NCBI RefSeq assembly: GCF_036785885.1
Contig: NC_092312.1
Location: forward strand, 15,766,001 to 15,830,000
Direction of reading: 5' to 3'
DNA length: 64,000 nucleotides
Origin: Coffea arabica
Lineage: Eukaryota; Streptophyta; Magnoliopsida; Gentianales; Rubiaceae
Both the position numbers and the translations under genes were made by a program. Below are positions 48,411 through 59,878 of the stretch, piece after piece. The notes under the pieces were generated by a model. That model had not been told where the DNA came from, made no database searches, and saw nothing but the letters and a program-made list of their open reading frames with translations. Each line of letters starts with the position of its first letter. Positions within the stretch are counted from its first letter, which is position 1.

Positions 48411-50713
48411 ACTGGAGAAGCTTATTCCTAGGAGTTTGTTTTAGTTTAAGCTTCCAGGTTCAAAAGATTAGCCCGGACTCAACAGTTTCGGTTGAGCCCC
48501 TCAAAGGTTGATATTTTAGTCGCACCCCTTAGGGATTGCTTTGAGAGTTTAGGATAGAAAACAAAAGAGACATTAGGCTGGCCACACACGAAGTCGAATG
48601 TTGCCCTTCTCTTTTCCACTAGCTGCTTGGCTGCGGATTAGAAGTAAATGAATCTGATTAAGCCGAATATTATAATATTATTTAAGTTTATTTGTTTGTT
48701 GTAATAAGTTTGAATTTAGATTTCTTCCTTGATTATCCAAAAAAAAAGTTTAAAATTATATTCAGATTTAACTTGTTTTTATATTGAGCTGAATTGAATC
48801 GGGTTTTCATTGAATCAAGGTTCAAGTCGAGTTTAAATAGTTGCAAATTTCAATATTAGGCTAATAAAGCAAATCTTGAGTTGAACTTGAAATTTTATCA
48901 AATACAAAATGTTATTAGTGGTCGATTTGATTAGTTAATAAACTAAGTTTGAACGAATTCTAATCAAACGAGTTTGAGTCGAGTAGTTTAATTTATTATT
49001 CAATTTAAGTGAGTGATATATAGAGAATACTCAAGCCACCAAAAGAGTAATTTCACGGGTGAGGTGAGTGGAAAATGCAATGAAAGCTACTACCAGCACG
49101 AAGTGAGATACTTTAATGTGCGAACTATCCATTATCTAACCTCGAATTACTCCCACGAGAGAGTTCAAGCGTTGACGCTACGAGTGCAAATGAATTGAGT
49201 CGAGTAGAATTTTGGTCTAATTGAGTCGAGTCTTAATTTAATTTTACAAAACTCAAACTCAAGTTTGAGTTCGACGAGTTCAAAATATCAAGTTCAAGCT
49301 CGAGTTTAAAAAAAATAAAAAAAATAATTATTTTATTTTTAATAAATAAATAAAATAATAAATTTTCTTAATAAATAATAAAATATTAGGGATATATATG
49401 TAATTTTATTATTATAATAAAAATAAATATATATATAATCGAACTCACGAGTTTAACTTGATGAACTCGAACTCGATGTTAATTGAAGTCGAGTTGACCT
49501 CATGGCTCGTACTCTTCGATTCGTTTGTAATCCTAGTTGACACCACAACAGATAGAGTTCATAGACTTCTGTCCACTCTAACGTAAATGTGGTAATGGTT
49601 GCCAAAATAATACATTGCAATCAGATCTTAAGATGATAAGTTATCATAATTAGCCTTCGAATCCTACCATCGGAGTAGACATTTGTGAGACAGGTCCCTC
49701 TCCAAATAAATGATACTACCAGCATATTGTGAGTTGGATGTGTCCTCAGGCGCAGCATATTTTTTCCTTTTGTCTTGTAACAAAACAAAAGTGAAAAAGG
49801 CAACTACAAAGTCGGGGTTGGTACAATGTGAAATCAATGTCCACCTGCTAAAAAAGACGTATCCGTCGGTCGCCTATATGGAGCCCAAGCTGTGAATCAT
49901 TATTGGCAGCGGGAATTGCAGGTAAATCTAATTTTGACATGTTACAACCAAACAACAAGAAGAAGATTCAACTTTAAAACATCAAACAGGAGCATAGGAA
50001 GGGAATCAGTTAGAATCCCATCATCATCGTCAGTACTTCACCCTTTCAAACAAATGCGAAATTTATTCTCCAACTACTCAACCACAAATCCTACATTTTC
50101 ATTTTGGGTTAAATTACATTATTGATTCACCATTCCCTGAGGTTTTGTCAAATTACAAATTAGTCCCTTAAATTTAGCTAAATTATATCAGCTTCCTTTT
50201 CTGTAACGACATCCAATTATCCAAAACTAGCATACAGCGACAGGAAAATGAATTGGTGCCCTCTGCTTTAAATGCGCGTCCCTCCCTTGAGGTACGTCCA
50301 AATATCAAAAGGAAATCTATAGTTCCTCATCACATGTCATTTCAGGGGAACATAATAAATATAATGCTGGCTGATATCAGTTCGGAGCAAATGTGATCAT
50401 TCACCAAAGGAAAAAAAAGAAAATGCTGTTGAACAAACAAACAGAACAAATGAAATTTCTTGAACTGAGTTTGAACTTTTTCAACTCAGAATTGGATGAA
50501 AATGATGCAACATGTTACAATTCGAATCTCAGCAACCGTTGGTCCATGATGACACGGCGGTAAGTAATCATGATTACCAATCTAAAGAAGTGGAAAAACT
50601 CACTCGTGGCCTCTTCCCTCTTTTTGCTTGGCACAAGATGAGAGACCTTCTTTTCCCTGATCTAAATGGACTATGCACAAATCATGGTAATTATCGACTT
50701 TGTTCTAGTAATG
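48411..50713. other. Gene-free stretch with nested or adjacent TIR elements
   Basis: No gene recognised. Sequence at about 48650-49010 repeats gagtcgag/gaacttga-like words and looks like an older relative of the element at 49179. Near 50105-50200 a one-sided sequence (gggttaaattacattattga, aattagtccctt) resembles one end of the large TIR elements. The last few hundred bases are probably the GH9 3' UTR. Confidence 0.5.
49179..49535. mobile_element. GAGCTCG-rich TIR element, copy 2 (357 bp)
   Basis: Starts tacgagtgcaaatgaattga and ends inverted at ...ttcgtttgtaatccta. Flanks gttgacgc (49171-49178) and gttgacac (49536-49543) are an 8-bp target duplication with one mismatch. More diverged than copies 1 and 3, hence older. 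Confidence 0.75.
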
Positions 50714-53700
50714 CTAACTGGGGTTTGCAACAAAATATGCAAGTGCACCTACAAATGGGGCATTGATGTAAGTCGTTGGCTCCGATTGCCGAAATGCGAC
50801 TCGATCGTCTTCGTAGGCATCATCTTCCCCAGGACCACCCACCACCGCCCCGACTAATACGTTGGGGTTGGGGTTGGAGGAGTTAAAATAAATGGAACCC
50901 TCTGTACAAGCGATGAACTGGGGATGATCCTTGACGGAAGGAAGTGAGGAGCCACGATGGTGTATGCGTTGCGGAAAAACATAACTGTAACCAACCATGT
51001 ATGACATTCCTTTAGGGTTATCGCCTAAGATGTAGTCCACCTGCCTCTTGGCGATTGCGCGGAGCATGGCTGGACTTGCACTGACGCTTCCACAATTTAC
51101 AGTCTGGGATGATTTTTCCAGATAATTGGCGTAAACCAGGAGGAGGAAAGCGATTGTAGTGGCGTGCTGCAGGTTGCTCCCGCCAGGCTTGTATATAAGG
51201 CCTCCGGGAGTGTACTCAATGTGGGAGTATGAAGATTCCGGGATGAGTGTGCACATGAAACTATCTGCTGATGCTTTATAAGATTGAAGACTGTACGTGC
51301 TCCCCTCCAGTACCTCCTGAATAAGCGTAGTAGCGTAGATTGTTAACTCAGAAAAGAATCATTCACCGAAAAGGTTCATTAATTTGTCTGATATTTACCT
51401 TAGATACAAGAACATTTAGGCCAGCATGCTTATTGTCCCATCCAAACTCGTTGATGTTGTCATCAGCACCAAGTGTTTTGCCATTGTTTTGAATGTAACT
51501 GAGGTAAGAATCACCTTGAGATGCCCTCCTTAACCAGGCCGCTCCCCATAACAATTCGTCCTGCCAATTTGTAGAGCAATCAATTAAGTGACTGCATACG
51601 AATCATCATTGACGAATGGTCAGTTGGATTAATCCAACCAAATTTCGGAGAGTTTCATGATTTGATTAAATATATAGAACTTGCGTCTTAGTCATATTCC
51701 TAGGAAAATTTTTGCGACATAACTTGGGGAATAATAATTAGCTTATAAGGTGATTGAAAAGACTGCCGATATTGCTTGCCTGATATCCATCAAAATCACA
51801 GTAAAATGGGCAGACTCCATCCCGAATGTTTGCGTTATCGCTGTAAGCCCCTCGGTACGTGTCTGCAAAATCAAATACCCTAGTGGCAGTGCCCAAAAGT
51901 TTGTCAGCATAACCGGAATCTGACGACCTAAATGCAATGGATGAGGCAGCCAGAGCAGCCGCTGTCTCAGCGGCTACATCAGAGGCCGGATTTGGAGCAT
52001 CAACTGTGTAGACAGTCCTAGCAGTGTCCATATCTTCTGGTCTTTCCCAGCAATTGTGGTCCAAAATTGGGTCCCCGACCTGTCATCAATTTTCGAAACA
52101 AAAATTAACCATATTCAACATGTTCTAAATATTAATTTTCTTGTAAATCATTCTCCTCCTTCCCGCCCCCCCCCCCCATTTGAACTGAGTGAAGATTCAA
52201 ATCTAGTAGCTTATGAAAACTTGAAATATTGAGCTTTGATCCAATAATAATGATCTGGAAGAGTCTCTTAGAACTCTCCTGGCACTAATGCATTACAAGG
52301 AAATATATATTATGCTTCCATTGTTCATCCTCCAATGCCATACAAACTCATTTAGACTCCCGGATTTAACATTGCGTTCTGCGCAACTGAATTACTAGAC
52401 CTCATACGCCTAGAAGAATATAATTATTGTATTATCAGTACAGAAAAATAAATTATCAGACACTCACCAAACATGTTTGGTGGATTCTTTACGACTATTG
52501 AGACCTAGGGAAGATTTCAATTACCCACTTCGCATAATTTATATATAGTCGACCCCGCACAAGTTTATTTACAAAGTTCTGCAGTCTCCGGGAAAATCAA
52601 GAAGATTTTGCCAACAACTTGACTCCGGCATGACCAGACGAACGAACTTATTAGTAAGTATTTGGGTCGAAACTCAAGTAACAACCTAAGCTAAGTACAA
52701 GCATAATTGGCTAACAAGTACTTGGTCTCATACTGGAACCTGCATTTGTCTTTTAATTTTTCTTAAACGTCCCCTCAAACGTTAAAAAAGCATCTTCAAG
52801 TCGAATAATTCTGGGCTTATCTGTCACCATTAGTGTAAATTGAAAAAAGATAGAAAATTAAGCTCCGAACAATCTCATATCCAGGATGCGGTTTTCCTTG
52901 CCATATGTAGATGGGGATCATGGAGAATATATAGATGCAAGACTGTAGTGTACCCATGAAGCAGATATTCTAGTATAATGTAAAAAAAAAAAAAAAAAAG
53001 TTGAGCGTGCACCGTGCACGCACTCCGGGGAGCAGGTGTTGGAAATTGTGGGTTTACTTGCTAGATTTGGGCAGAAGACTTGGAGGTCCCAACTCCCAAC
53101 TCCCAACTCCCAAACGCCAGAGTCAAAAAACTGAAAAAGGAGGCAAGAAGAGTGGGCGCCAGCCACATAGAAGTGAGTGATATCCACGACTCTCTCAGCC
53201 ACACATCTTCCCCGCGCCTCCCAACTCATATGCGGTCAGGCCAGGCAACACTACTGCTACTGCTACTAACCATGCTTTCACGGCATCAATAGTTCCTCTA
53301 CCACTCAAAAAACCAATCCAAGACGGACTTGCTAGTTGCTACTACTATTACCACATCAACACTGTCGTCATTATTGCCCACATTATACCGGAAACATTAG
53401 AATAGTGCAGCAACATGATCACTTAATTACTAGTAGCACTAAGTATGAATCCAAATACTAGGTAGTCAGTAGCATTAAGATTAATCAGCAGTAAGTGTTA
53501 CTTGCGAATCCAAATACTTAGTAGAGCCATGTGTGTGGTATATAGCAGAAGTAGTATAGCGGTAAATATAATAATATTAACCTGCACGAAAATACGATTG
53601 GGTTGAGAAACAGTCTTGAGAAGATAATCAGTGGACCACTTAATGGCGACCAAAGCGTTCCTTAATTCAGCGGGAGGCATGTAGCCGCCGAATTCAATGA

Positions 53701-54019
53701 CGCTCCAGGCCAGCATTGTGGTGGTGAAAGCCATGGGAAAACCAAACTTGACGTTGTCACCGGCGTCGTAGTAACCCCCGGTCAAGTCGGTTTTTACCAT
53801 CCACCCATCACCCAGCCCTGAATGTCCCCTCCAACTCATCCTCTGGTCCTGAGGTAAGAACCCGGAACGCTGTCCCTCGAAAAACAGTATGCATTTCGAC
53901 AATGCCTCTCCGTACTCGTGGTAGCTCGCTTTGTAGACCGGCAACAGCCCAAGAAAAGAAAGAGCTGCCAATATTGGGCAGAGGTATTGGCGGCAATACG
54001 GTGAAGATGACAACTTCAT
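50714..54019 (-). CDS. Endo-1,4-beta-glucanase, glycoside hydrolase family 9 class B (secreted)
   Basis: Four exons in phase, 500 residues: 54019-53582, 52079-51780, 51560-51399 and 51316-50714. A signal peptide (hydrophobic [14 protein letters not shown]) is followed by the catalytic domain, with no CBM49, as in class B. GH9 signatures are present: [20 protein letters not shown] with the catalytic Asp pair, [10 protein letters not shown], the conserved His in RIHHRGSS, and the acid Glu in [19 protein letters not shown]. It would cleave internal beta-1,4-glucan links in the wall during growth or organ separation. Intron 2 (51779-51561) uses a GC donor (CAG|GCAAGC); this join alone gives [16 protein letters not shown]. 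Intron 1 is about 1.5 kb. Adjacent to FBA and the acidic gene as in the Arabidopsis GH9B16-18 region (from memory). Confidence 0.96.
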
Positions 54020-55764
54020 TGTTGGGAGTCCTTTTTCTGGGGAATTAAAAAGGTAATCCCCCGATCGAGGGAGGATGTTTTATAGTAGTAGCAGCATACT
54101 AGAGTAGCTGTTGCTATGTGCTATCTAGGAAACGAATTTAATTTAAGACTGGCGAGCAAGCGAACCGTCCTTGGAACGTGGGTTTCTTAATTGGATGAGG
54201 ATGTGGTATCTCAACTCAACTATTAAGTCACGGGGGGAGAAGATGGAAGAGAACAGAGAAAAGGTTAAGGGGAGAAGAGAGGAAATTGGCGCCGACATCA
54301 CACGAGTGGTTTTGTCAGTTAAAATTCACATGCAGCCACTACTACTCAGCCATCCATACATTGGGCATTACAGACATACATGGCGGTTTAGCTCCTTTTT
54401 GTGGGTCCGTTTCGTATTAACTTTGGAAGGAAGGAGAAAATGGAGTTATGGATGGACGGGGGAACGTTTCCTTCTTCTTGTTTTCCCTACTTTCTGCGCA
54501 GGGGTGTTCACGACACTCTCTCCCATCCGTACTTACTTACTTACTATGGAGTAATTCACATCTACATACATGTATATATATATATATATATACACATATG
54601 TAGCTAGCCACATAATATTAGCACTATGGAAAAAACTTCTAACGTTCACTCTCTATTAGCACTATACATATACACACACACACACAAGATGTCAAGAACT
54701 TATCATCTGCACACTCTGCACCTGGTTAGACTGGCTTGTGATGTCGGAGGATTGCTCTTTGAGGATTTTATGTAATCTGGAATCGAACCTTACATTAGTG
54801 CTTGGTTCACTCCATTTGGGCAGGGAAATGGAAATGATTGGGCTTTGCTTACTTGAAAAAAGAAACTGACTGCTGTGCGTGCGCGCGTTACGCGGGCGTT
54901 CGAGTGGAGTGGTTAAAGTGAAAGAACTGTTTTGCGCGGAAGAAAATGCAATAATATATAAATTGGGATTTGGAGGACTGTGTTTGTTGAGGGGGTAGAA
55001 CTTCGTATTAGTTAAAGTTTTATGATGAGCTAGTAGTGAATGGAATTACTCAAAAGGCCATTATTATATTCTCGTCTCTTCTTGTAAGACCCACAAAAAG
55101 TGAAAGGGGAGAGAGGTGTGAAGTTCTGATGTCAATCACACCTAACCTTAACTTAATTGTTAACTCTTCCTGCCCCCTTTCGTTTTATTAGCAGCTCCTA
55201 CGTGCATTTGCGCACAAAAATTGATCTAGCACCCGGCCCGTATTACTTTCTCTGCTAAATCTATTAGGAAAAAATTAGCTCAATCGTCTAGGAAGTCTGG
55301 ATTGATCCATCGCATTTTCATCCTTCCACTCCTCTTTTCAGGAGAGCACATGTGATGAATTGAAACTTCAAGAAAAGAACACCAGGCGACAGAGTAGAGA
55401 TGTGATGACTCTGCTTTGATGTTCTTGAGATGAGAGTAGTGAAAGGCTTGGATGGACCAAACATGTTTCTTTAACTCCTTGATTGCTTTTTCTGGTATGA
55501 CCCATATTCCATGAAATAACCTACCATTCACATACCGACAGATGGCTGCATATCTGATATCACTCCAAAAAAAAAAAAAAAACCTATTTTTCCGTCATTA
55601 GTATCTCCTTTTTGGATTTGTTCCGCAGGAGGACAGAAAAGCCGGTGTAATGGTATTGTCCACCTTATTTTTTTCTTTCTATTCCTCACTAATCAATAGT
55701 TCGTGTGATGCAACAAATAAGACAGGAATCTATACGGTGGTCCTCCCTCCTCCTGCTGCACGAC
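54020..55764. other. GH9 upstream region
   Basis: No gene recognised; short frames such as 54171-54554 lack family features. It contains tac and ta repeats near 54531-54595 and an (ac)n run at 54669-54686. Promoter elements cannot be assigned. Confidence 0.45.
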
Positions 55765-56166
55765 TAGGAGTGTTTCGCGAATCGAACCGCTCGCGAGCCG
55801 ATCGCAAGCGGCTCGAATACGAGCTCGACTCGAGCTCGTCAATATAGAGTTCGAGTTGAGCTCGAACTAATTAAGTCGATCTCGAGCTCGACCTCGAGTT
55901 CAAAAACATTAAGCTCGTTGGCTCGCGAGTTCAATTATATATTTATTTTTTATTTTAATAGTAAAATTACATATATATCTCTAATATTTTATTATTTGTT
56001 AAAATATTATTGTTTTATTCATTTTTAAAAATAAATTTTATTTTTTATTTTTTAAGCTCGAGCTCGAGCTTGATATTTTGAGCTCGAGCTCGAGTTTCAT
56101 AAAATTAACTCGAACTCGACTCGATTAGCCAAAGCTCGACTTGAGCTCGACTCGTTTGCACCCCTA
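55765..56166. mobile_element. GAGCTCG-rich TIR element, copy 3 (402 bp)
   Basis: Starts taggagtgtttcgcgaatcg and ends inverted at ...gactcgtttgcacccctata-like sequence. An exact 8-bp target duplication tgcacgac lies at 55757-55764 and 56167-56174. Arms are rich in cgagctcgag around an AT core. Best-preserved flanks of the three copies. Confidence 0.85.
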
Positions 56167-56223
56167 TGCACGACAATTGGTTAAGGTATTTGTTTTCTTT
56201 GAGAGCGTTAAAACTGCATTTCA

Positions 56224-56760
56224 GAGCTAGAAAGCTTCTTCCACAGGATTAATTGCTCTGATCTGCCAAGTGATAATAAGCTGTTTAGTTTCGAGCGGGA
56301 AGACAAGCTGGCCGAGGGCATTTAACTTCATCACAAAACGTAATTGACTAAACTTTACTGCGTCGGCCAAGTGTAAGTTGGATGTGCCAGCGAGAAGCAC
56401 TACATCAAGTTCATCACGTTCAGAGTGTTTGTACGAGTAAATGAATTCACGATCCCTACCAAAACCAGTACCGCAAAAAGCAAGTAAACCCCTGTATTTG
56501 CTTGCGACCACAACTTGTCGCTATATTTTACATCACCAAGTTTAACTGATAAAAGTTTAGTAATAAAGCCTAATACAGTTATGCATGATCATTACCTCCA
56601 CCAGACCTTGAATTCTCCACAGTTCAAGATTTTCAAATTTGAAGACTGAAACTTAACTCGAAACCATGCCACCACAGGTGGTGAATTTTTCAAAACAGAC
56701 ACTAGCAAGTCTTTGTCTATGCCATCACAAGTTAAGAACTTGAGATGTCGCCTCATATTT
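56224..56760 (-). pseudogene. Possible decayed gene fragment, LRR-like
   Basis: Two minus-strand stretches keep protein-like composition. One, 56511-56227, is a 94-residue frame containing FVMKLNALGQLVFPLETKQL. The other, about 56757-56600, reads LKFLTCDGIDKDLLVSVLKN and SSNLKILNCGEFKVWW, reminiscent of leucine-rich repeats of F-box type proteins. They are not joined by a clear intron, and no complete gene surrounds them. A remnant of an F-box/LRR or similar gene is a guess; chance is possible. Confidence 0.25.
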
Positions 56761-57747
56761 TGTTTCCTTTTTCAGAAGGGTAAAAAGACCGCAGATACTC
56801 CATTATCACATCTTTACAATAACAGACGGGTGGTCAAAATGAGACGTATGACATGCTTTGCACTTCAAAATATATTGCCAACCAAATCTTGCAAGGCATT
56901 TCATTTCCCTTTCAAAAAAAACATAACAAGTTCACAGCTACTGCTCTCTAATATCTTTCACTTGAAATCATCATAGAGCTCAAAACAAGACAAAAGAAAA
57001 GGAAACACAACCACTTCACGTTCCCCTATATAACAGGCAATTAAAGGATAATGATTCTCTAGCTAAGCATCTCTTACTTTTTTTGACCTTATCCATTTAG
57101 TAAGCCAACGCTGGACCAACAGTCTCCAAAACGAAGTCCAAAATCTAATTGCAAGGACATTCAGAATTTATAGACAGGAAAGGTGGCAGTCAAAAAAGCT
57201 ACCTGCCTTTATTAAACTACCAACAACATCAGTAGCCCCCAACAGGCCACTTTATACCTTGTTCAACTTGACATCGTCTGTCATTTGATGATTCATTTCA
57301 GGGGATGTTCGAGAGTTCAAAGGGCAGAAGAGTTCATACATGACATTTTTCCATGCACACGTCACCGTGCTTCTATGCTTCAATAACTGAAACCCAACAT
57401 ATCGTTCAAAATGCTTGACATTTCCTTAAAGAGTGCAAAGACCTCCAATATTTAACAGTTCTCTCAGCAAATATCCTACATTTGCTCATCCTTTGGATGG
57501 CCCCAAATGATCAAAAAATAGCATTCAGATACTTCAGTGAAACATCAACAGACATCGACAAAACCCTGCTTTTAACATAGAGATTCTGAAAATCACCACA
57601 AACAAATCTATGGCACTTAAATAACAGATCATTCAATACTACACAAAGTTTAGAGATAAATTATTCTACAAACAACAAAAACATGTTCAAATTCAAATTA
57701 AAGGCAAAACCATCACAACCATCGGTGCAATAATATGAGCCCATCCA

Positions 57748-59878
57748 TCAATACCTTCGGGGAAAACGGTCCATAAACCGCCCAGAAGGACATTCATAAG
57801 CTAGGTGTCCTCTTCCTCCACAGTTGTGACAGATCATCAAGGCCATGCAATCCCTACTCATATGGCCTACTTGCTGACAGTTCCGACAAACAATCTCCCG
57901 ATATCCACCACCCACACCACCACCAATACGAGGTCCTCCACCTCGCTCATCAAAGATATTTCCTTTTGGGCAATCTCTAGCCACATGCCCAGATATATTA
58001 CATAAATTGCAAACTGGATCATTTTGACAATCACGAGCCAGATGACCTGTCTTCCGACAGTTCTTGCAGGCCTTGTCATTGGTGCAGTCAGCAGCCATAT
58101 GCCCTTGCTTGAAGCAATTGTTGCAGAGCCTCAGGTCACCAGGTGGCATAGGAGGAGCAGTGCAATCTCTTGCACGGTGGCCTGCCTTACCACAGGTGTG
58201 GCAGATACCTTCATTTGGACAGTTTCCAGCCATATGGCCAGGTTCGCGACAGTTCCAACACAGAGATTTTGTGGTGCATTCTGATGCAATATGCCTGGTT
58301 CAAGTGCCAAAATCCATACAAACATGATTATGAGATCTATTAGTAAAATAATTCCTATAAACAGTCCAACAAGATCAATGAAGAAGTCCATGACTACATT
58401 TCTATAGACTCTCACATGCCATAAAAGACTCAGGAAGGCATTTCAATTGTAGTTTTCATGACGAAATAGTTGGAAGCATTCACCAACTAGTATCATAGGG
58501 GGAAAAAAACTCAGAACTTGAAATTTCATATATGAATGCTGTTGCTCCTTGTGTGGTGGGCTTTGATGTCGTTACAAGAGATCAAACAAGGATTATCTCT
58601 ATAAAAATCCTCACGTCATATTACCATAGTTCTCCGCACTTTGTTTAAATGTTATTGACTTATTTCTTGCCAACGAGTATAACCAACAAAATTTGATGCA
58701 AATGCATTTTTGAATAGGAAGCTACTCACCCAGGAAGGCCACAGTTGTGACATATGGCAACATTAGTGCAGTCTCTAGCAAAATGACCGGGCCTCTTGCA
58801 GTTCTTGCACAGACTGCTTTGGCTGTGAAGGACAAGATGCTAAAACTGTCATCAATCCCCCTAGAGATAGGATCAAGAAAACCAAAGATAATATTCCACA
58901 CCAAACCCACAAGAGTCCGCCTAGTATACCGTATGCAGATATTTGCACATCAATAAGTAGTGTAGCAACAAGTACGCTGCTAGCAAGATACCATCCCTTT
59001 ATACAATCCTTTTTATATTTTAATAAATTACACCATAGAAAGATTTAATAAGTGGAAAAATTGATTGGCATTGAAAGAGCAAAAGCACATCGCATTGTGC
59101 ATTTGTGCTTCACAATGGGAGAAGTTATTACAAAAAAAAGAACATGGAAGAAAACTTTGGATTGCACTGGAATCTAGAAAAAATTAATCAAAAAATAATC
59201 ACCAAAAACTAAAATTTCAATACATCCTATAACTACATGAAATTCAAAAGTCCAATCAATAAAGCAGGAAGGCTTAAGAAAGGCACAGGACACAGACATA
59301 ACAATAATTTGTTTATGATTGATACAGTCTGAAACATGCATCTTAAGCAAGCCATCACCCCTTTTCTGGTCAAGGAATTTCTTCTTAAAGGATAGCATAT
59401 TTATAAATCTACAGATGACTTAACCACTTTCGCCACCTTAGCTGTTACTGAGAAATACAAAGCAAACACTCAATTTCTAGATGAAAGTAGGATAATGTTC
59501 AACTGTTGTAAAGATTTTGGTTGAATCAATATGTTAAAAAAAAGATATACAGCAAAAACAACTGTTTGTCATTTAATGTAAAAACTCTACCATCCAGAAA
59601 TTCATATAGAAGCATCTACTGAAAAGAGGTCATTATCGGCTTCCATTCCATTTCCTAAAAGTAATCATGTTCTCCACCTTCCAACCGATATTTCCTCACA
59701 TACATCTGTAAAATAGAAGTTAAGCAGTATATAAACATTTAGAAACCAGAAACCTGAATCCCCGTCTTGACTCCCGTCTATAAGGTGCATCACGATATGA
59801 ATATCGTTGAGTACGTATCTTGCGATCCATTGGACTCCTGCTCCTGCTCCTGCTTCGGCTTCTGCTATCTGAGCTCAT
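57748..59878 (-). CDS. CCHC zinc-knuckle protein with nine knuckles and an N-terminal RS stretch
   Basis: Three exons in phase, 251 residues: 59878-59754, 58813-58730 and 58294-57748. The start MSSDSRSRSRSRSRSPMDRK is an Arg/Ser domain. Nine CX2CX4HX4C knuckles follow, from CKNCKRPGHFARDC through CHNCGLPGHIASEC, CWNCREPGHMAGNC, CHTCGKAGHRARDC, CNNCFKQGHMAADC, CKNCRKTGHLARDC, CNLCNISGHVARDC and CRNCQQVGHMSRDC to CHNCGGRGHLAYEC. A Gly-rich linker lies between knuckles 7 and 8, and the tail is GRFMDRFPRRY. It matches plant CNBP/GIS2-like proteins (At1g75560 type, from memory), single-stranded nucleic acid binders thought to act in RNA metabolism. A 5'-UTR exon near 61600-61740 with donor GCTG|GTATCT is likely. 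Confidence 0.95.

Noticed and set aside
54171-54554. 127-residue frame upstream of GH9
   Set aside because: Composition and position fit promoter sequence; no homologous feature.
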